A DNA stretch of 64,000 bases from Debaryomyces hansenii CBS767 (Eukaryota > Ascomycota > Pichiomycetes > Serinales > Debaryomycetaceae): positions 1,612,001-1,676,000 of the forward strand of contig NC_006048.2 of assembly GCF_000006445.2 (NCBI RefSeq), read 5' to 3'. Below the pieces are notes generated by a model that saw only the letters and a list, made by a program, of their open reading frames with translations, was not told the origin of the DNA and made no database searches. Numbering within the stretch: the stretch's first letter is position 1; every line of letters starts with the position of its first letter. Below, in pieces: positions 20,990-30,520 of this stretch. A program made the translations under genes and the position numbers.

Positions 20990-22048
20990 GGTTCTTGGTG
21001 GTGTTGATAGTGGGATCCGGCGTCAATGGTTTGATATAGGTATCGAATGTCGCGACATCTACGTCGCTTATACGACATCGACAACATCCATCCATGTCGC
21101 TATCTTGTCGTCGTAGTCGTCGTACCGCTCCCGTGTCTCGCCTGGCTGACTGGCTGGCTCGCTCGCTCGTCTAGACCCTCCGGGTAACACGTTCCTCCGG
21201 GTAACATCAACAACATGCTTTACCCGGCCACATCCTCCCCCTCTGATTGGCCTACACGCCCGTCGCTACTCCCGCCACATGCACGCACTGGCGCCGAGTG
21301 CGACTAAAAAAAATCGCTGAAAAAATGACTAGACGAATAATTAGGTAATACACAATTCCTGCTAATTGACAAAAATTCCAAAAAATTACTTCAACGGTTG
21401 TAGTTCGTGTCCGATTTTCAAACATTCATCCATAGGTTATTAAAAACTGGTGAATTATAAACAAATTACGTTCAAAACTTTCCCAAAAAAAACCACAAGG
21501 TGCTATACACCCACAGGAACAAGACCAGATTGTTTATCGCCGTTGTAAAAACAAATATCTACCTGTATCACAGATTTGAGGTAGCGGGAAATTTTAAAGC
21601 ATTTGTGGAAGAAGTTTTTTTTTTTAATTAATTTTCTTGAGCACTCATTTTGTTCAATAGTTGTTTATTTGCCGTTACGCCAAAAATAATAAATAATTGA
21701 TATTTATTATACAATCAGGAATAAGCAAACCAAGATAAGAATAACAGCAGCGTTAGATATAGTGTTGGAGGATTGATTGACGTTATTCATTAGTGTAAAT
21801 TATACATTTTCAAAGGTGATTTTTTTAAGAGAGAAAAACACTATTCATAATAATCATAATATTAATAATTAATATTGATAATACTAATAATACTAATAAT
21901 ACGAAAAGAAGAATTATATCCATCGAGTTCTGCAATAATTAACATACATTAGTCATCATAGTTCATTAACTCATAGTATTCATATTATTATTATTTCATT
22001 ACATCATTTTTTCATACGAGTCACTATAGCATATTAATTAGCATTGTC
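20990..22048. promoter_or_regulatory. Divergent TRS33-WHI3 upstream region
   Basis: 1059 bp with two distinct halves. 20990-21310 is GC-rich with short direct repeats (GGCTGACTGGCTGGCTCGCTCGCTCG near 21144-21169) and three CCGGGTAA-type sites. 21310-22048 is AT-rich with a long T tract (21604-21615) and an ATA/AAT microsatellite (21846-21905), probably the long 5' leader of WHI3. No gene seen. Confidence 0.6.
21180..21227. promoter_or_regulatory. Cluster of three Reb1-like sites
   Basis: CCGGGTAA at 21180-21187 and 21197-21204, and the opposite orientation TTACCCGG at 21220-21227. This is the established core of the general regulatory factor Reb1, which positions nucleosomes at yeast promoters. 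Three copies within 48 bp between two divergent genes suggest a real nucleosome-free region. Function is inferred from the motif only. Confidence 0.6.
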
Positions 22049-23638
22049 ATGACTTCGGAATCGTTTATAAATACCGGCAATTCGAGCGGGAACTTGTTAG
22101 TGGGCGAGCCGATGGTGAATAGCATGGGAGGGTTGAACGGTATGGTGGGCGACATGTCCATCAGCATGCTTAAGATCTCCAACATTCCGTCGGACTTGAC
22201 GCAGCGGGAGGCCACGACGATTTTTTCGTTGGTGATCGATGACATCGTCAACATTGAGATCAAGGACTTTATGGTGTTGGCATACTTCAAGAACTACCAG
22301 ACATGCTTGACCACGGGCAAATTGCTTGACGGAAAGTACATTTTTGGTAAGGAATACGCTCCCATCAAGATTGATTACGACCAGGTGATAAATTCCCCTA
22401 ACAGTATGCCATCTGCTGGCTTGAATTCCAACTTCAACAACTTGAGATTGTCACAATCTCTGCAGCCGCCTCAATCGCAACAACAGCAGTCGCAGGCTGA
22501 CTTCCAGAAGAGGCAGCTGATTGGTAACCAACGATCCAGATTCTTATTCAGCGACCCATTCCTGGGCTCAACTACCCCTAACCAACAGTCTTCTTCTAAC
22601 CAGCCTCATCCGTCGATCGACTTGTCTGATTTGACGGGTAAGTCTATCTTGTTGATGGATTCACCTCAAGATGGTACCAGCAATAATAATAACAATATTG
22701 CTAGAGACCCATGGAACAGCCAATTGCCAATTAACAATTCGGCTCCTCAAACCCCAGGAGCGTCGTCACTGGCGCATACGCCTTTCGAATGGAATTCGAG
22801 CCAGTCGCAGCCTCAGACTCAACCCCAATCGCAGCCCCAATCGCAGCAACTTCAATCGGGGTCCAACGACAGGAGAAGAACGTCGTCAGCGTTCTTCAAT
22901 AACAATTTGATGCCTACTTTGAATCCTAATTTGCCATTAAACTCGATTAATTCAATTTCATTACCGCAAGCAAATCAACAGCCTTCACAACCATCGAGTC
23001 AACCATCAAGTCAACCATCAAGTCAGACTTCAAGTCAGCCATCGAGTCAGCCTCCTAGCCAGTCAGCCAACCAGCAACCTGCATCCCAACAAGGTTCGTC
23101 AACTCAGTTGTCGCCTTCTTCAGGTCAAACTACCCCAACTAATAAATCCAAAGACGTTCCTGATTTATCATTACTCGCAAGAGTTCCACCTCCGGCTAAC
23201 CCAGCGGATCAGAATCCTCCTTGCAATACTTTGTACGTAGGTAATTTACCACCTGATGCCACAGAACTGGAACTTCGGGCATTATTTTCACCCCAAAAGG
23301 GTTTCAGAAGATTGTCTTTTAGAACTAAAAACCAATCGCTGTCAAATCCAAATCAAAGTAGCAATCATAATCATGGACCAATGTGCTTTGTGGAATTTGA
23401 AGATGTTGCCCATGCTACTAGAGCTTTAGCTGAATTATACGGAAGAACATTGCCAAGAAGCGGTGGTAGCAATGGTAAAGGTGGCATAAGATTATCGTTC
23501 TCTAAGAACCCATTGGGTGTAAGGGGTCCTGGTAATCCAAGAAGAGCTTCAAATAATCAAGTATCTACTTGTTCTACTGCGTCATCTTCAAATTCTAATG
23601 GTATTGGCAATTACGGCTACCTGAATTATTCGAAATAA
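22049..23638 (+). CDS. WHI3: RNA-binding cell-cycle regulator Whi3
   Basis: 529 residues. The N-terminal region (~residues 30-115, MLKISNIPSDLTQREATTIF...) is the degenerate N-terminal RRM-like domain. Residues ~125-385 are Gln/Ser/Pro-rich and prion-like, including the SRFLFSDPF motif and six 4-residue PSSQ-type units. A canonical RRM starts at ~395 with RNP2 TLYVGNLP and RNP1-like MCFVEFED. Whi3 binds mRNAs such as that of the G1 cyclin Cln3 and restrains cell-cycle entry. Codon 407 is CTG in a polar RRM helix position (TE-x-ELRALF), supporting Ser decoding. It has a long AT-rich leader. Confidence 0.92.
   Translation: MTSESFINTGNSSGNLLVGEPMVNSMGGLNGMVGDMSISMLKISNIPSDLTQREATTIFSLVIDDIVNIEIKDFMVLAYFKNYQTCLTTGKLLDGKYIFGKEYAPIKIDYDQVINSPNSMPSAGLNSNFNNLRLSQSLQPPQSQQQQSQADFQKRQLIGNQRSRFLFSDPFLGSTTPNQQSSSNQPHPSIDLSDLTGKSILLMDSPQDGTSNNNNNIARDPWNSQLPINNSAPQTPGASSLAHTPFEWNSSQSQPQTQPQSQPQSQQLQSGSNDRRRTSSAFFNNNLMPTLNPNLPLNSINSISLPQANQQPSQPSSQPSSQPSSQTSSQPSSQPPSQSANQQPASQQGSSTQLSPSSGQTTPTNKSKDVPDLSLLARVPPPANPADQNPPCNTLYVGNLPPDATELELRALFSPQKGFRRLSFRTKNQSLSNPNQSSNHNHGPMCFVEFEDVAHATRALAELYGRTLPRSGGSNGKGGIRLSFSKNPLGVRGPGNPRRASNNQVSTCSTASSSNSNGIGNYGYLNYSK
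22991..23062 (+). repeat. Six 12-bp in-frame units encoding PSSQ-like repeats in WHI3
   Basis: Units CCATCGAGTCAA, CCATCAAGTCAA, CCATCAAGTCAG, ACTTCAAGTCAG, CCATCGAGTCAG and CCTCCTAGCCAG lie head to tail in the WHI3 reading frame. Copy number of such minisatellites often differs between strains. Confidence 0.9.
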
Positions 23639-24288
23639 TTAAAATTTTCTTTCTTTAATTGTATTTTATATTTATTTAATTGAGCATTTATTCCGTTAAT
23701 TTATGTTGTGTATAATAAATATGTCACCATCAATATGTTCTATATATTAATGTTAATAAATTGTATATTATATCCAAACAATAGCTATAATACGTTCCGA
23801 CGCAATGGTTTACCCCATGATACATGAAATACATGCATCACTCCATTTTATCACATACTCAAGTATTCTACGGTTGACAGCTGACATGGTCAAAACGTTA
23901 CCATTTTTTTCCTATATAGCATTACTGGTGTTTTGTAACAGAGATGTTTTAAGCTTGTATCCATATTCCTCTACTTACAACGTTTATAAAACGTCAACTG
24001 GTACTTCTTGCATCTACATCATGTCGCTTTCAGTCAAATGGGTGACCATAAATATTTAGATGTTTCACATTTTTAGTCTACTAGGATATTTTTAGGTATC
24101 AACTACGTTAACACTTATCGAAATTTCAATTGACTTCACCTACGAACAGGTACGGTTTGTTGAACTTTTGTAAAACAAATTTGAAATCTATGTTTAGTTA
24201 TGTGTAACTTCTTATTTGCAACATCCTACTTTCTATATATGTATGGGTATTACCCTGAAAGTAATAAAGATTGGACAAAACTACAAGA
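23639..24288. other. Intergenic region downstream of WHI3
   Basis: 650 bp: WHI3 3' region and the upstream region of the small ORF. An 84-codon ATG ORF at 23805-24059 is Tyr/Ser/Ile-rich with no protein-like pattern and is not called. No RNA gene recognised. Confidence 0.5.
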
Positions 24289-24579
24289 ATGAACAAGGAG
24301 AAAAGAGAGAAGAAACAAAAGAAAAAGAAGACAGAGGATAGCGGTATAGGCGAACTAATAATCACGGATAATATTGCCTGTGATTTCACCTACTTATCAA
24401 GCTTTAATATGGATTCGTTGCTCAAAGAAGCAACCAAACTGCCCGGCCAATACAACAAAGATAACAAGAATAATAAAGTGCTAGCACCGCCTAAGGAGGA
24501 TCAAGATGAGGAGAGTGGTAATGTTAATAAATTGTCTGAAGCAGCTCAAAGGCTTGTTCATATATGTGATTCGATTTGA
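24289..24579 (+). CDS. Small Lys-rich protein, unrecognised
   Basis: 96 residues from the ATG at 24289. The N-terminus is a run of Lys/Glu (MNKEKREKKQKKKKTED), then a more ordered stretch GIGELIITDNIACDFTYLSS, an Asn/Lys linker, an acidic patch and a short amphipathic C-terminal helix (LSEAAQRLVHICDSI). The mixture of basic, ordered and helical parts looks more like a genuine small protein than a random frame. Its convergent placement next to the kinase gene is normal. Function unknown. Confidence 0.55.
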   Translation: MNKEKREKKQKKKKTEDSGIGELIITDNIACDFTYLSSFNMDSLLKEATKLPGQYNKDNKNNKVLAPPKEDQDEESGNVNKLSEAAQRLVHICDSI

Positions 24580-24793
24580 AATGAGGTTGCAAGAATTATG
24601 ATACCAAGAATATGAGATTTAGTGCTCGAATAGCCGTTATTCAGATACATATATAATATATAATATATAATATGACAAAAATTAAGAAAATAGTTGAACA
24701 TTGTAGTAGTAGTTGTAATCAGCAGAATCGTAATATAAGGTACATAATATTTCAAAGCATAAAATAGTACAAGAACCATTTAGTAAATAGATC

Positions 24794-25855
24794 TCAGGAT
24801 TTGCATAAACCTACAAATTCTTTGGTATTAGCATAGACCTGATTCAACCAGTTTGAAGCCAAAACCTCGACAGTACTTAATCTGGATTTTATGTCTGGAT
24901 TCAAAAGTCCAAAAATAACCACCCTCGCTTCATAATGTAATTTTTGGAAGACTGCTAGTGATGGATTGTTATTAACATTAAAATGGGTATCATCTAGATG
25001 CTTCATTAAGCTAGTAAAATCTTTTTCATTCTTAGGATATTGATTAAAAAATTTTGCAAAATTCTTATCATCATGAGGATTAGCACAATTCCAAGGTTTC
25101 GTCATCAACATAATGTGCAAATATATAATTCCCAAGGACCAGCAATCTGACTTGATGAAATCAAGAATATCTCTCGCCTCTTCAATACTAGAATTTTCTA
25201 ATTCTAATTTGAATATCTCAGGAGCTTTGAAACTAGTTGTGCCTACCCATATTTTATAGGGGTTTTCTTGTAGAAATTCCCAGTAATCGCTATCTCGGTT
25301 GACGTTTAAGCTATAACCAAAATCTGATATCTTAATGACCCCGTCGTTGTCAATCATGAAGTTCTCAGGTTTCAAATCCCGGTGGGCGATACCTTTTCTA
25401 TGCAAATAATTGATCCCTTTTACAATCTGTTTGAAAACTGCATCTTTTAGATTAGATGACACATGGATATTATTTCGACGTAATAAACTCATATAATCCA
25501 ATAAGTCGCCTTTCTTATAGTAAGGTAATATTACAGATAGTTCATTCGTGTCCGCATTCTCACATAAGTCAATGATTTTCATTATATTATTGTTCGAGCA
25601 GAGCTTCATATTATTATATTCTTTCATGACTATTCGTTTATATGTATCCCATGATTGGTAATCTGGTTTTTTTATCGTCTTTATTACTAAGTAATCTTTA
25701 CCAATTGTATTAGAACATTTGTATAATACTCCGCTTGCTCCTTCGTATATTGGTTTGCTTGACAATTTGATATAATTTTTGCCTATAATAGGGAATGACG
25801 GCTCAATATCTGGATTCTCCCTACAAGGAGTATCGTCAGTAGTTGTGAAACTCAT
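24794..25855 (-). CDS. Serine/threonine protein kinase, fungal Npr1/Hal5-like group (tentative)
   Basis: 353 residues, almost entirely a kinase domain. The glycine loop is YEGASGVLYK, the ATP Lys is in LVIKTIKK, the catalytic loop is HRDLKPENFM (near residue 157), DFGYS is the activation-loop start and APEIF is the APE motif. All residues required for activity are present. The EGASG loop and the DCWSLGIIYLHIM segment resemble the fungal Npr1/Hal5/Prr2 group, which tunes transporters at the plasma membrane, but the protein lacks the long N-terminal extension of those kinases. The exact orthologue was not recognised. Confidence 0.8.
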   Translation of the reverse strand: MSFTTTDDTPCRENPDIEPSFPIIGKNYIKLSSKPIYEGASGVLYKCSNTIGKDYLVIKTIKKPDYQSWDTYKRIVMKEYNNMKLCSNNNIMKIIDLCENADTNELSVILPYYKKGDLLDYMSLLRRNNIHVSSNLKDAVFKQIVKGINYLHRKGIAHRDLKPENFMIDNDGVIKISDFGYSLNVNRDSDYWEFLQENPYKIWVGTTSFKAPEIFKLELENSSIEEARDILDFIKSDCWSLGIIYLHIMLMTKPWNCANPHDDKNFAKFFNQYPKNEKDFTSLMKHLDDTHFNVNNNPSLAVFQKLHYEARVVIFGLLNPDIKSRLSTVEVLASNWLNQVYANTKEFVGLCKS

Positions 25856-26486
25856 TTAATTTCAATTTTATCGTAAAATATGCTTGTAGAAGCAGTATTT
25901 GAATCTGTAATTGATTCCACACTTCACACAATCATGCCTCGGACGTATTTAAGTTAGCTCTTGCTTTTGAAAAGCTGTTTCCTAATACCTTTTATTAGTT
26001 CAATGCAGCCTGTCTCGGTAAGATTGTTCGTCTGTCTCTGCAGTAGATGAACAATTAATTGTAGATAATAATTTTAAAGTATTTAAATATAACCATGTGT
26101 GGAGTATTTCTCTCCGTAGAGAAATGATCGGAGATGAGCTGTGCGAAAAGTCCGTCTTATGACCGATTCGAATTTAATTTGCAATCACATTAAAAGCTCT
26201 TTGGTTATCGGTAAATGGTAAGGCTTAAGTCTGTCTAGAAGAATAGAAAGAAGTATTGCGTTATTTACTAGCATGTATTTTTTATTAATGACGAAATTAC
26301 GCCTAGAAAATATTGGTATAGTTACAAAGGAATGTCGCAGAAAAGGCATATTGAATTAAATTGAAGTAGAAGAAATCATAAAACATCACATTTTTTTTAT
26401 TTGATATTGAACAGTGTGTAATCACCAATGAAAGAATGGAGATGATTAAGGACCATCTCCAATTATGCCTCTAGTAGCAGAATGAA
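25856..26486. other. Intergenic region between kinase and alpha-factor genes
   Basis: 631 bp, no gene seen. It carries the kinase promoter and the alpha-factor 3' region (both genes are on the minus strand). One short palindrome, TTTCTCTCCGTAGAGAAA at about 26107-26124, could fold in RNA. Confidence 0.5.
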
Positions 26487-27170
26487 CTATAAATTTGGCT
26501 GGAAGAATCTGTAAGTCATCCAGTGAAATTTAGCTTCCGCATCTGCGTTGGCTTCTCTCTTCTTTAAATTAGGTTGGAAGAACCTATATGTCATCCAATG
26601 AAATTTTGCATCTGCATTGGCTTCAGCATTGGCTTCTCTCTTCTTTAAATTAGGTTGGAAGAACCTATATGTCATCCAGTGAAATTTAGCTTCTGCATCT
26701 GCGTTGGCTTCTCTTTTTTTCAAGTTTGGCTGGAAGAAACGGTATGTCATCCAATGGAACTTAGCATCAGCATTCGCTTCTCTTTTCCTCAAGTTAGGCT
26801 GGAAGAACCTATATGTCATCCAATGGAACTTTGCCTCGGCATCGGCGTTGGCGTCCCTCTTGGAGACAGATGCAGTATCGTCTGACTTAGCAAATGCAGC
26901 CTCTAATCCCTCGATGTCAATGCCTGCTTTGGAAATGACTGATTCGGCCAAAGTAGCATTCACAATGAGGACATATTTCTTTCCACTTTCTTCTACCACA
27001 AGTGGTTGTTGGTCATCGGTTATCTCAACCTTGTTATTAATAGCTTCATCTGGAACAAGGTAATCCAGGACAACGTATTTTCCTGTCTCTGTGCTATCAG
27101 GAGTGGGTGCAGCAGCAGCTAATGATATTGTACTAACAAGCGTAGTTAAGGCAAATATTGAAAACTTCAT
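26487..27170 (-). CDS. Alpha-type mating pheromone precursor with five peptide copies
   Basis: 227 residues: signal peptide (residues ~1-20, ending AAAAPTP), a pro-region with a predicted glycosylation site (NATLAE), then five identical copies of the 14-mer KFHWMTYRFFQPNL. Each copy is preceded by a Kex2 site (KR) and a Ste13-type dipeptide spacer (DANADAEA, EANADA, EANADAEA, EANAEANADA, EANADAEA). The first copy is followed by RKR, the others by KKR, and the last copy ends the protein. This is the MF-alpha layout: Kex2 cleaves after KR and Ste13 trims the x-Ala dipeptides. The WxxY...QP core fits alpha-factors of the Debaryomyces/Candida group. Expected only in alpha cells. Confidence 0.95.
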   Translation of the reverse strand: MKFSIFALTTLVSTISLAAAAPTPDSTETGKYVVLDYLVPDEAINNKVEITDDQQPLVVEESGKKYVLIVNATLAESVISKAGIDIEGLEAAFAKSDDTASVSKRDANADAEAKFHWMTYRFFQPNLRKREANADAKFHWMTYRFFQPNLKKREANADAEAKFHWMTYRFFQPNLKKREANAEANADAKFHWMTYRFFQPNLKKREANADAEAKFHWMTYRFFQPNL

Positions 27171-28644
27171 TTCTTAATAAAGAAAATTGATTGATTCTTG
27201 ATGATCAATTAGGAAAGTTACTGCATTCATTGGAACATGCGTCTTATTTATACCTATCAGTTTTCTAAGAAGCTGGCATTAATACTACTGGTAATTAAAA
27301 AGATGGTAGCATTTTAAGCCTTTCGCACCCAATTCGGGAAATTTTATATCATTTAAACACCCACTTCGACATATATTTTTAAATATTGTAATGTCCCAAG
27401 CCAATATCGAAGTTTATTAGTGAGGAAATTAGAGTAATATGTTTCATAATCAAGGGCCCTTTGAAAATTCGATGCTGGAGTTTTCTTGTTTTAAGTCATG
27501 TAGTTCGCAAATGAGACCCTTCTACCCAATGGGTTTGGCAAGCGTTTGAAAACTTAAATAAACTATAACTTTTCTCCAATATTCTTCTAAAAGCGTGATG
27601 CGCTTTTAGGAATATTTCCCAAACGAGGTGTCTATCAACGGTACCCAGACAGGTCTTCTGGTTCTTGTTATATATCGATATAGTACTTAATCATACTATT
27701 CAATGATAATAATATCAGTAAATATTGAAGCAGGGACAACAAGAATTTCCCAGAGGAATAACATTACGCATTTATCTCCATATTTAACCTACTTTCAGAT
27801 CTGAATGAATCGAATTTAAGTTTCCGTTAATCCATCACCTGCAATGAAACATCTTACAACGATTTAATGGGATCATACAATGTATAAATGATCCAGCAAT
27901 ACATAATCTCCAATATCTTACATTATTTAGTCAATAGTTAAGGTATTATTACTATAACAGTAGTAAAAATCTTAGCCAGCAAAATATAGCCTTAGAGTGA
28001 AGGTTTTGTGACATTAAATGTAAGAGGTTGCAAAATTGAACACAAAGTTCTTTTGAAGTGAACCTTTAGAACAGGACCTTCGTATGATAGCAGGCCTAGT
28101 AGACGTAAATATGCTAGTTTCGTATAGATTATTGTAAAATTAATTTGGGTCTTATCATATTTCTGGATTAGTATAACTGGTGTGAAGCAAGCATATGTAC
28201 TAGCGTTGCCATATTGAATTTAAAGAGTGAAAGACATATTTACCTCATATGGGTGAATATTAATAGATCAGAGGGATAGATAAACAATTCTAAAGCAAAT
28301 ATTATGTAGAATGGAATTGTTATATTGTTGCAAAATCTTCACTTCGTATGTGCAAATATGTTTAAATATTATACTAAATTTTATGCTGAATATAATAAGG
28401 ATCTGAAACATGGAAATCTGGAAACAACTTGCCGATAGATATACCTACAATAATAGACTATAAGAGATATTCCAACGTCATACTGCTTTTATATCCATAC
28501 TATTGTAAGATGGGCTTGGATAGTATTCGTGCACGAATACAAATCTCAGCCGAGATTGATCCGTTATTTCCATACCGAATTGATGATTAATAGAAAAGGT
28601 GTAATGGTATGAATTGTTTGTGGAAATAGTGATATACTTGGCCA
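27171..28644. promoter_or_regulatory. Large upstream region shared by the alpha-factor and BAR-SH3 genes
   Basis: 1474 bp between divergent genes. It contains three TGAAACA-type elements (27440-27446 minus orientation, 27845-27851, 28404-28410), matching the Ste12 pheromone-response core, and an imperfect 16-bp-stem hairpin at 27578-27616. No gene seen. Regulation by pheromone is an inference from these motifs. Confidence 0.55.
27578..27616. repeat. Imperfect palindrome (16-bp stem, 5-nt loop)
   Basis: AATATTC + TT bulge + CTAAAAGCG, loop TGATG, then CGCTTTTAG + GAATATT. It lies about 410 bp upstream of the pheromone start codon. It could be an operator for a dimeric factor or an RNA hairpin. 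No gene ends next to it. Confidence 0.7.
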
Positions 28645-30483
28645 ATGTCGGTAGATAAGATAAAGAACAACTTGGGAGTCTTTGGGTCGTCTGTTAAAGA
28701 CACTCTCACGCATCATAAACAGTTCAATAATGATGACGAATTGATTTCTCACTACAAGCATGATATCAAAAAGGCCATTTCTGCATTGAAGTTCGTCGAT
28801 AAACAGACAAGGAAAATTGGGTCGAGTCACTGGCCTCACTTGCTTAAATCGAATATTAAAATGGGGGAGTTGTTTATTAAGCTAATCGGGGCGGACTCAT
28901 TGCAATTCGATGGAATTGAAGAGTATTACAGTGATTTTGATAAATGGCAGGCAGAACAAGAAATACCTATGATACACCCGAAAGAAAGACAGCTTGTTAT
29001 ACTGGGTGTAAACAAAGAGATGGACCATTACATGATGTCCATGGAAAAGTTAAGAATTAGAGTGACAAGCGAATGGGAATTCTATTCCAAGTCAGTGCAT
29101 ATACGAGTCAAAGAAATGGTGGGATACTTGAACGACTTATTGAAATTGATCAAAAAGAGGAACAGTAAGAAATCTAATTATGATAACATTCATAAAAAGA
29201 TCAATAAGATAATGAAGAAGACCACGCCGTTAGATGCAAAAGAACAGAAACAATTAAACAAACTCGATGAAGAATTGAAGGAGTCTAGTATTGTATTTAA
29301 CAAGTTGGATGAAAAATTGAAATCAATTTTGCCTCATGCATTAACGTTTTTGGACGAATTTGTGGAAAACTTAACAAAATTGACGTTATGCAAGCAATTG
29401 GATGCATATGAAGATATAAAACACACACTAATGAATTATGCAACGTTCCACGGGTTTTTAGATACTGAATCTGAAGATAATATTCAAACGTATGAAGCGA
29501 TAACTAATCAATGGGAAACCTTGATTACTCCAACAAGATTAAGAATTGAATCCTTTATTTCATTTATACATGAGAAGAAGCCTGAATTAATTGACACCGA
29601 AATTGATGATAAGGATAAAACCTCTAAAACTCATAAAATGTGGAACAAGGTAACTTCAAAAGTTACTAATAAAACTCATAACTTGAAGAGTACAGACCAT
29701 GTTAATGGAATATTTAATGACTATTTAACTGCTGACCCCTTAGATTCGTTCAAGAAATTTCAAGATCCAATGATGAATAGATCAGAAACCTATCACCCCT
29801 CTAAGGTTATTAACATCGATGATGTTATAGTTCCAAATACCAATGCAGGCAACGCATCAGCACCACCACCATTGCCACCCAGGTCAAATACAACAACCAT
29901 AAAGGGTAATCTAAAAGCTCCTGTCGCACCTGGAAAGCAACACTTAAAACGTATTCCATCGAATGATTCGATGGAATCGATACATTCGTCGTCATCAGAA
30001 TCTGATAGCGATGAAATGACTTCGGTTTCATCTGCGGCTAGTGATATAATGCTTGAAAATTCTTCTCCAGAGATAGTTAACAAAGATTTGAAGAAAGTCT
30101 ATAATTCATCAAAAAATAAAATAAAAGAATGTCCTATCCCTATAGTACCTCACGACTATAAAGCTGAACATGAAAATTCAATGTTTGCAGCTGACACATC
30201 ATCAGTGACTTATAAATTGGAACAATTAAATAAATTCTTTGACAAGATATTGAATTATACAGATTCTACACAAATTGAACGGAAAATACTACAAGCCAAG
30301 TATAATTTTGCAGGTGTTGAACCAGGTGATTTATCATTTAATGGAAGCGACCAAGTGGAAATTTTGTTTGATTTTCAAGCTGTTGATTCATTATATAATA
30401 GCAGTAATGAAAACTGGTTGGTTGGGATGATAAAATCGGAACAGAACTGCAGAATCGGATTTGTTCCAAGTAATTATTTTTAG
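28645..30483 (+). CDS. BAR-SH3 protein of the Rvs167 family
   Basis: 612 residues. The N-terminal ~270 residues are helical, with a BAR-like character (YKHDIKKAISALKFVDKQTRKI...) and long charged helices (KKINKIMKKTTPLDAKEQK). The middle is disordered, with a polyproline site PPPLPPRSN near residue 410 and an acidic Ser cluster. The C-terminal ~60 residues form an SH3 domain (AKYNFAGVEPGDLSF..., ENWLVGMI, GFVPSNYF). Such proteins bend membranes during endocytosis with actin-patch partners. The SH3 has an unusual insertion (VEILFDFQAVDSLYNSS). Probably a paralogue of Rvs167 (like Candida RVS167-3) rather than Rvs167 itself. Confidence 0.75.
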   Translation: MSVDKIKNNLGVFGSSVKDTLTHHKQFNNDDELISHYKHDIKKAISALKFVDKQTRKIGSSHWPHLLKSNIKMGELFIKLIGADSLQFDGIEEYYSDFDKWQAEQEIPMIHPKERQLVILGVNKEMDHYMMSMEKLRIRVTSEWEFYSKSVHIRVKEMVGYLNDLLKLIKKRNSKKSNYDNIHKKINKIMKKTTPLDAKEQKQLNKLDEELKESSIVFNKLDEKLKSILPHALTFLDEFVENLTKLTLCKQLDAYEDIKHTLMNYATFHGFLDTESEDNIQTYEAITNQWETLITPTRLRIESFISFIHEKKPELIDTEIDDKDKTSKTHKMWNKVTSKVTNKTHNLKSTDHVNGIFNDYLTADPLDSFKKFQDPMMNRSETYHPSKVINIDDVIVPNTNAGNASAPPPLPPRSNTTTIKGNLKAPVAPGKQHLKRIPSNDSMESIHSSSSESDSDEMTSVSSAASDIMLENSSPEIVNKDLKKVYNSSKNKIKECPIPIVPHDYKAEHENSMFAADTSSVTYKLEQLNKFFDKILNYTDSTQIERKILQAKYNFAGVEPGDLSFNGSDQVEILFDFQAVDSLYNSSNENWLVGMIKSEQNCRIGFVPSNYF

Positions 30484-30520
30484 TTGGGCCTAATTATTTA
30501 TTTGTAAATATTTTATAAAT

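Noticed and set aside
23805..24059. 84-codon ORF downstream of WHI3
   Set aside because: Tyr/Ser-rich random-looking sequence without conserved features; the region is a spacer.
26100..26185. Region resembling a tRNA (a GATTCGAA-like B box)
   Set aside because: No A box, no cloverleaf pairing and no acceptor stem could be made.
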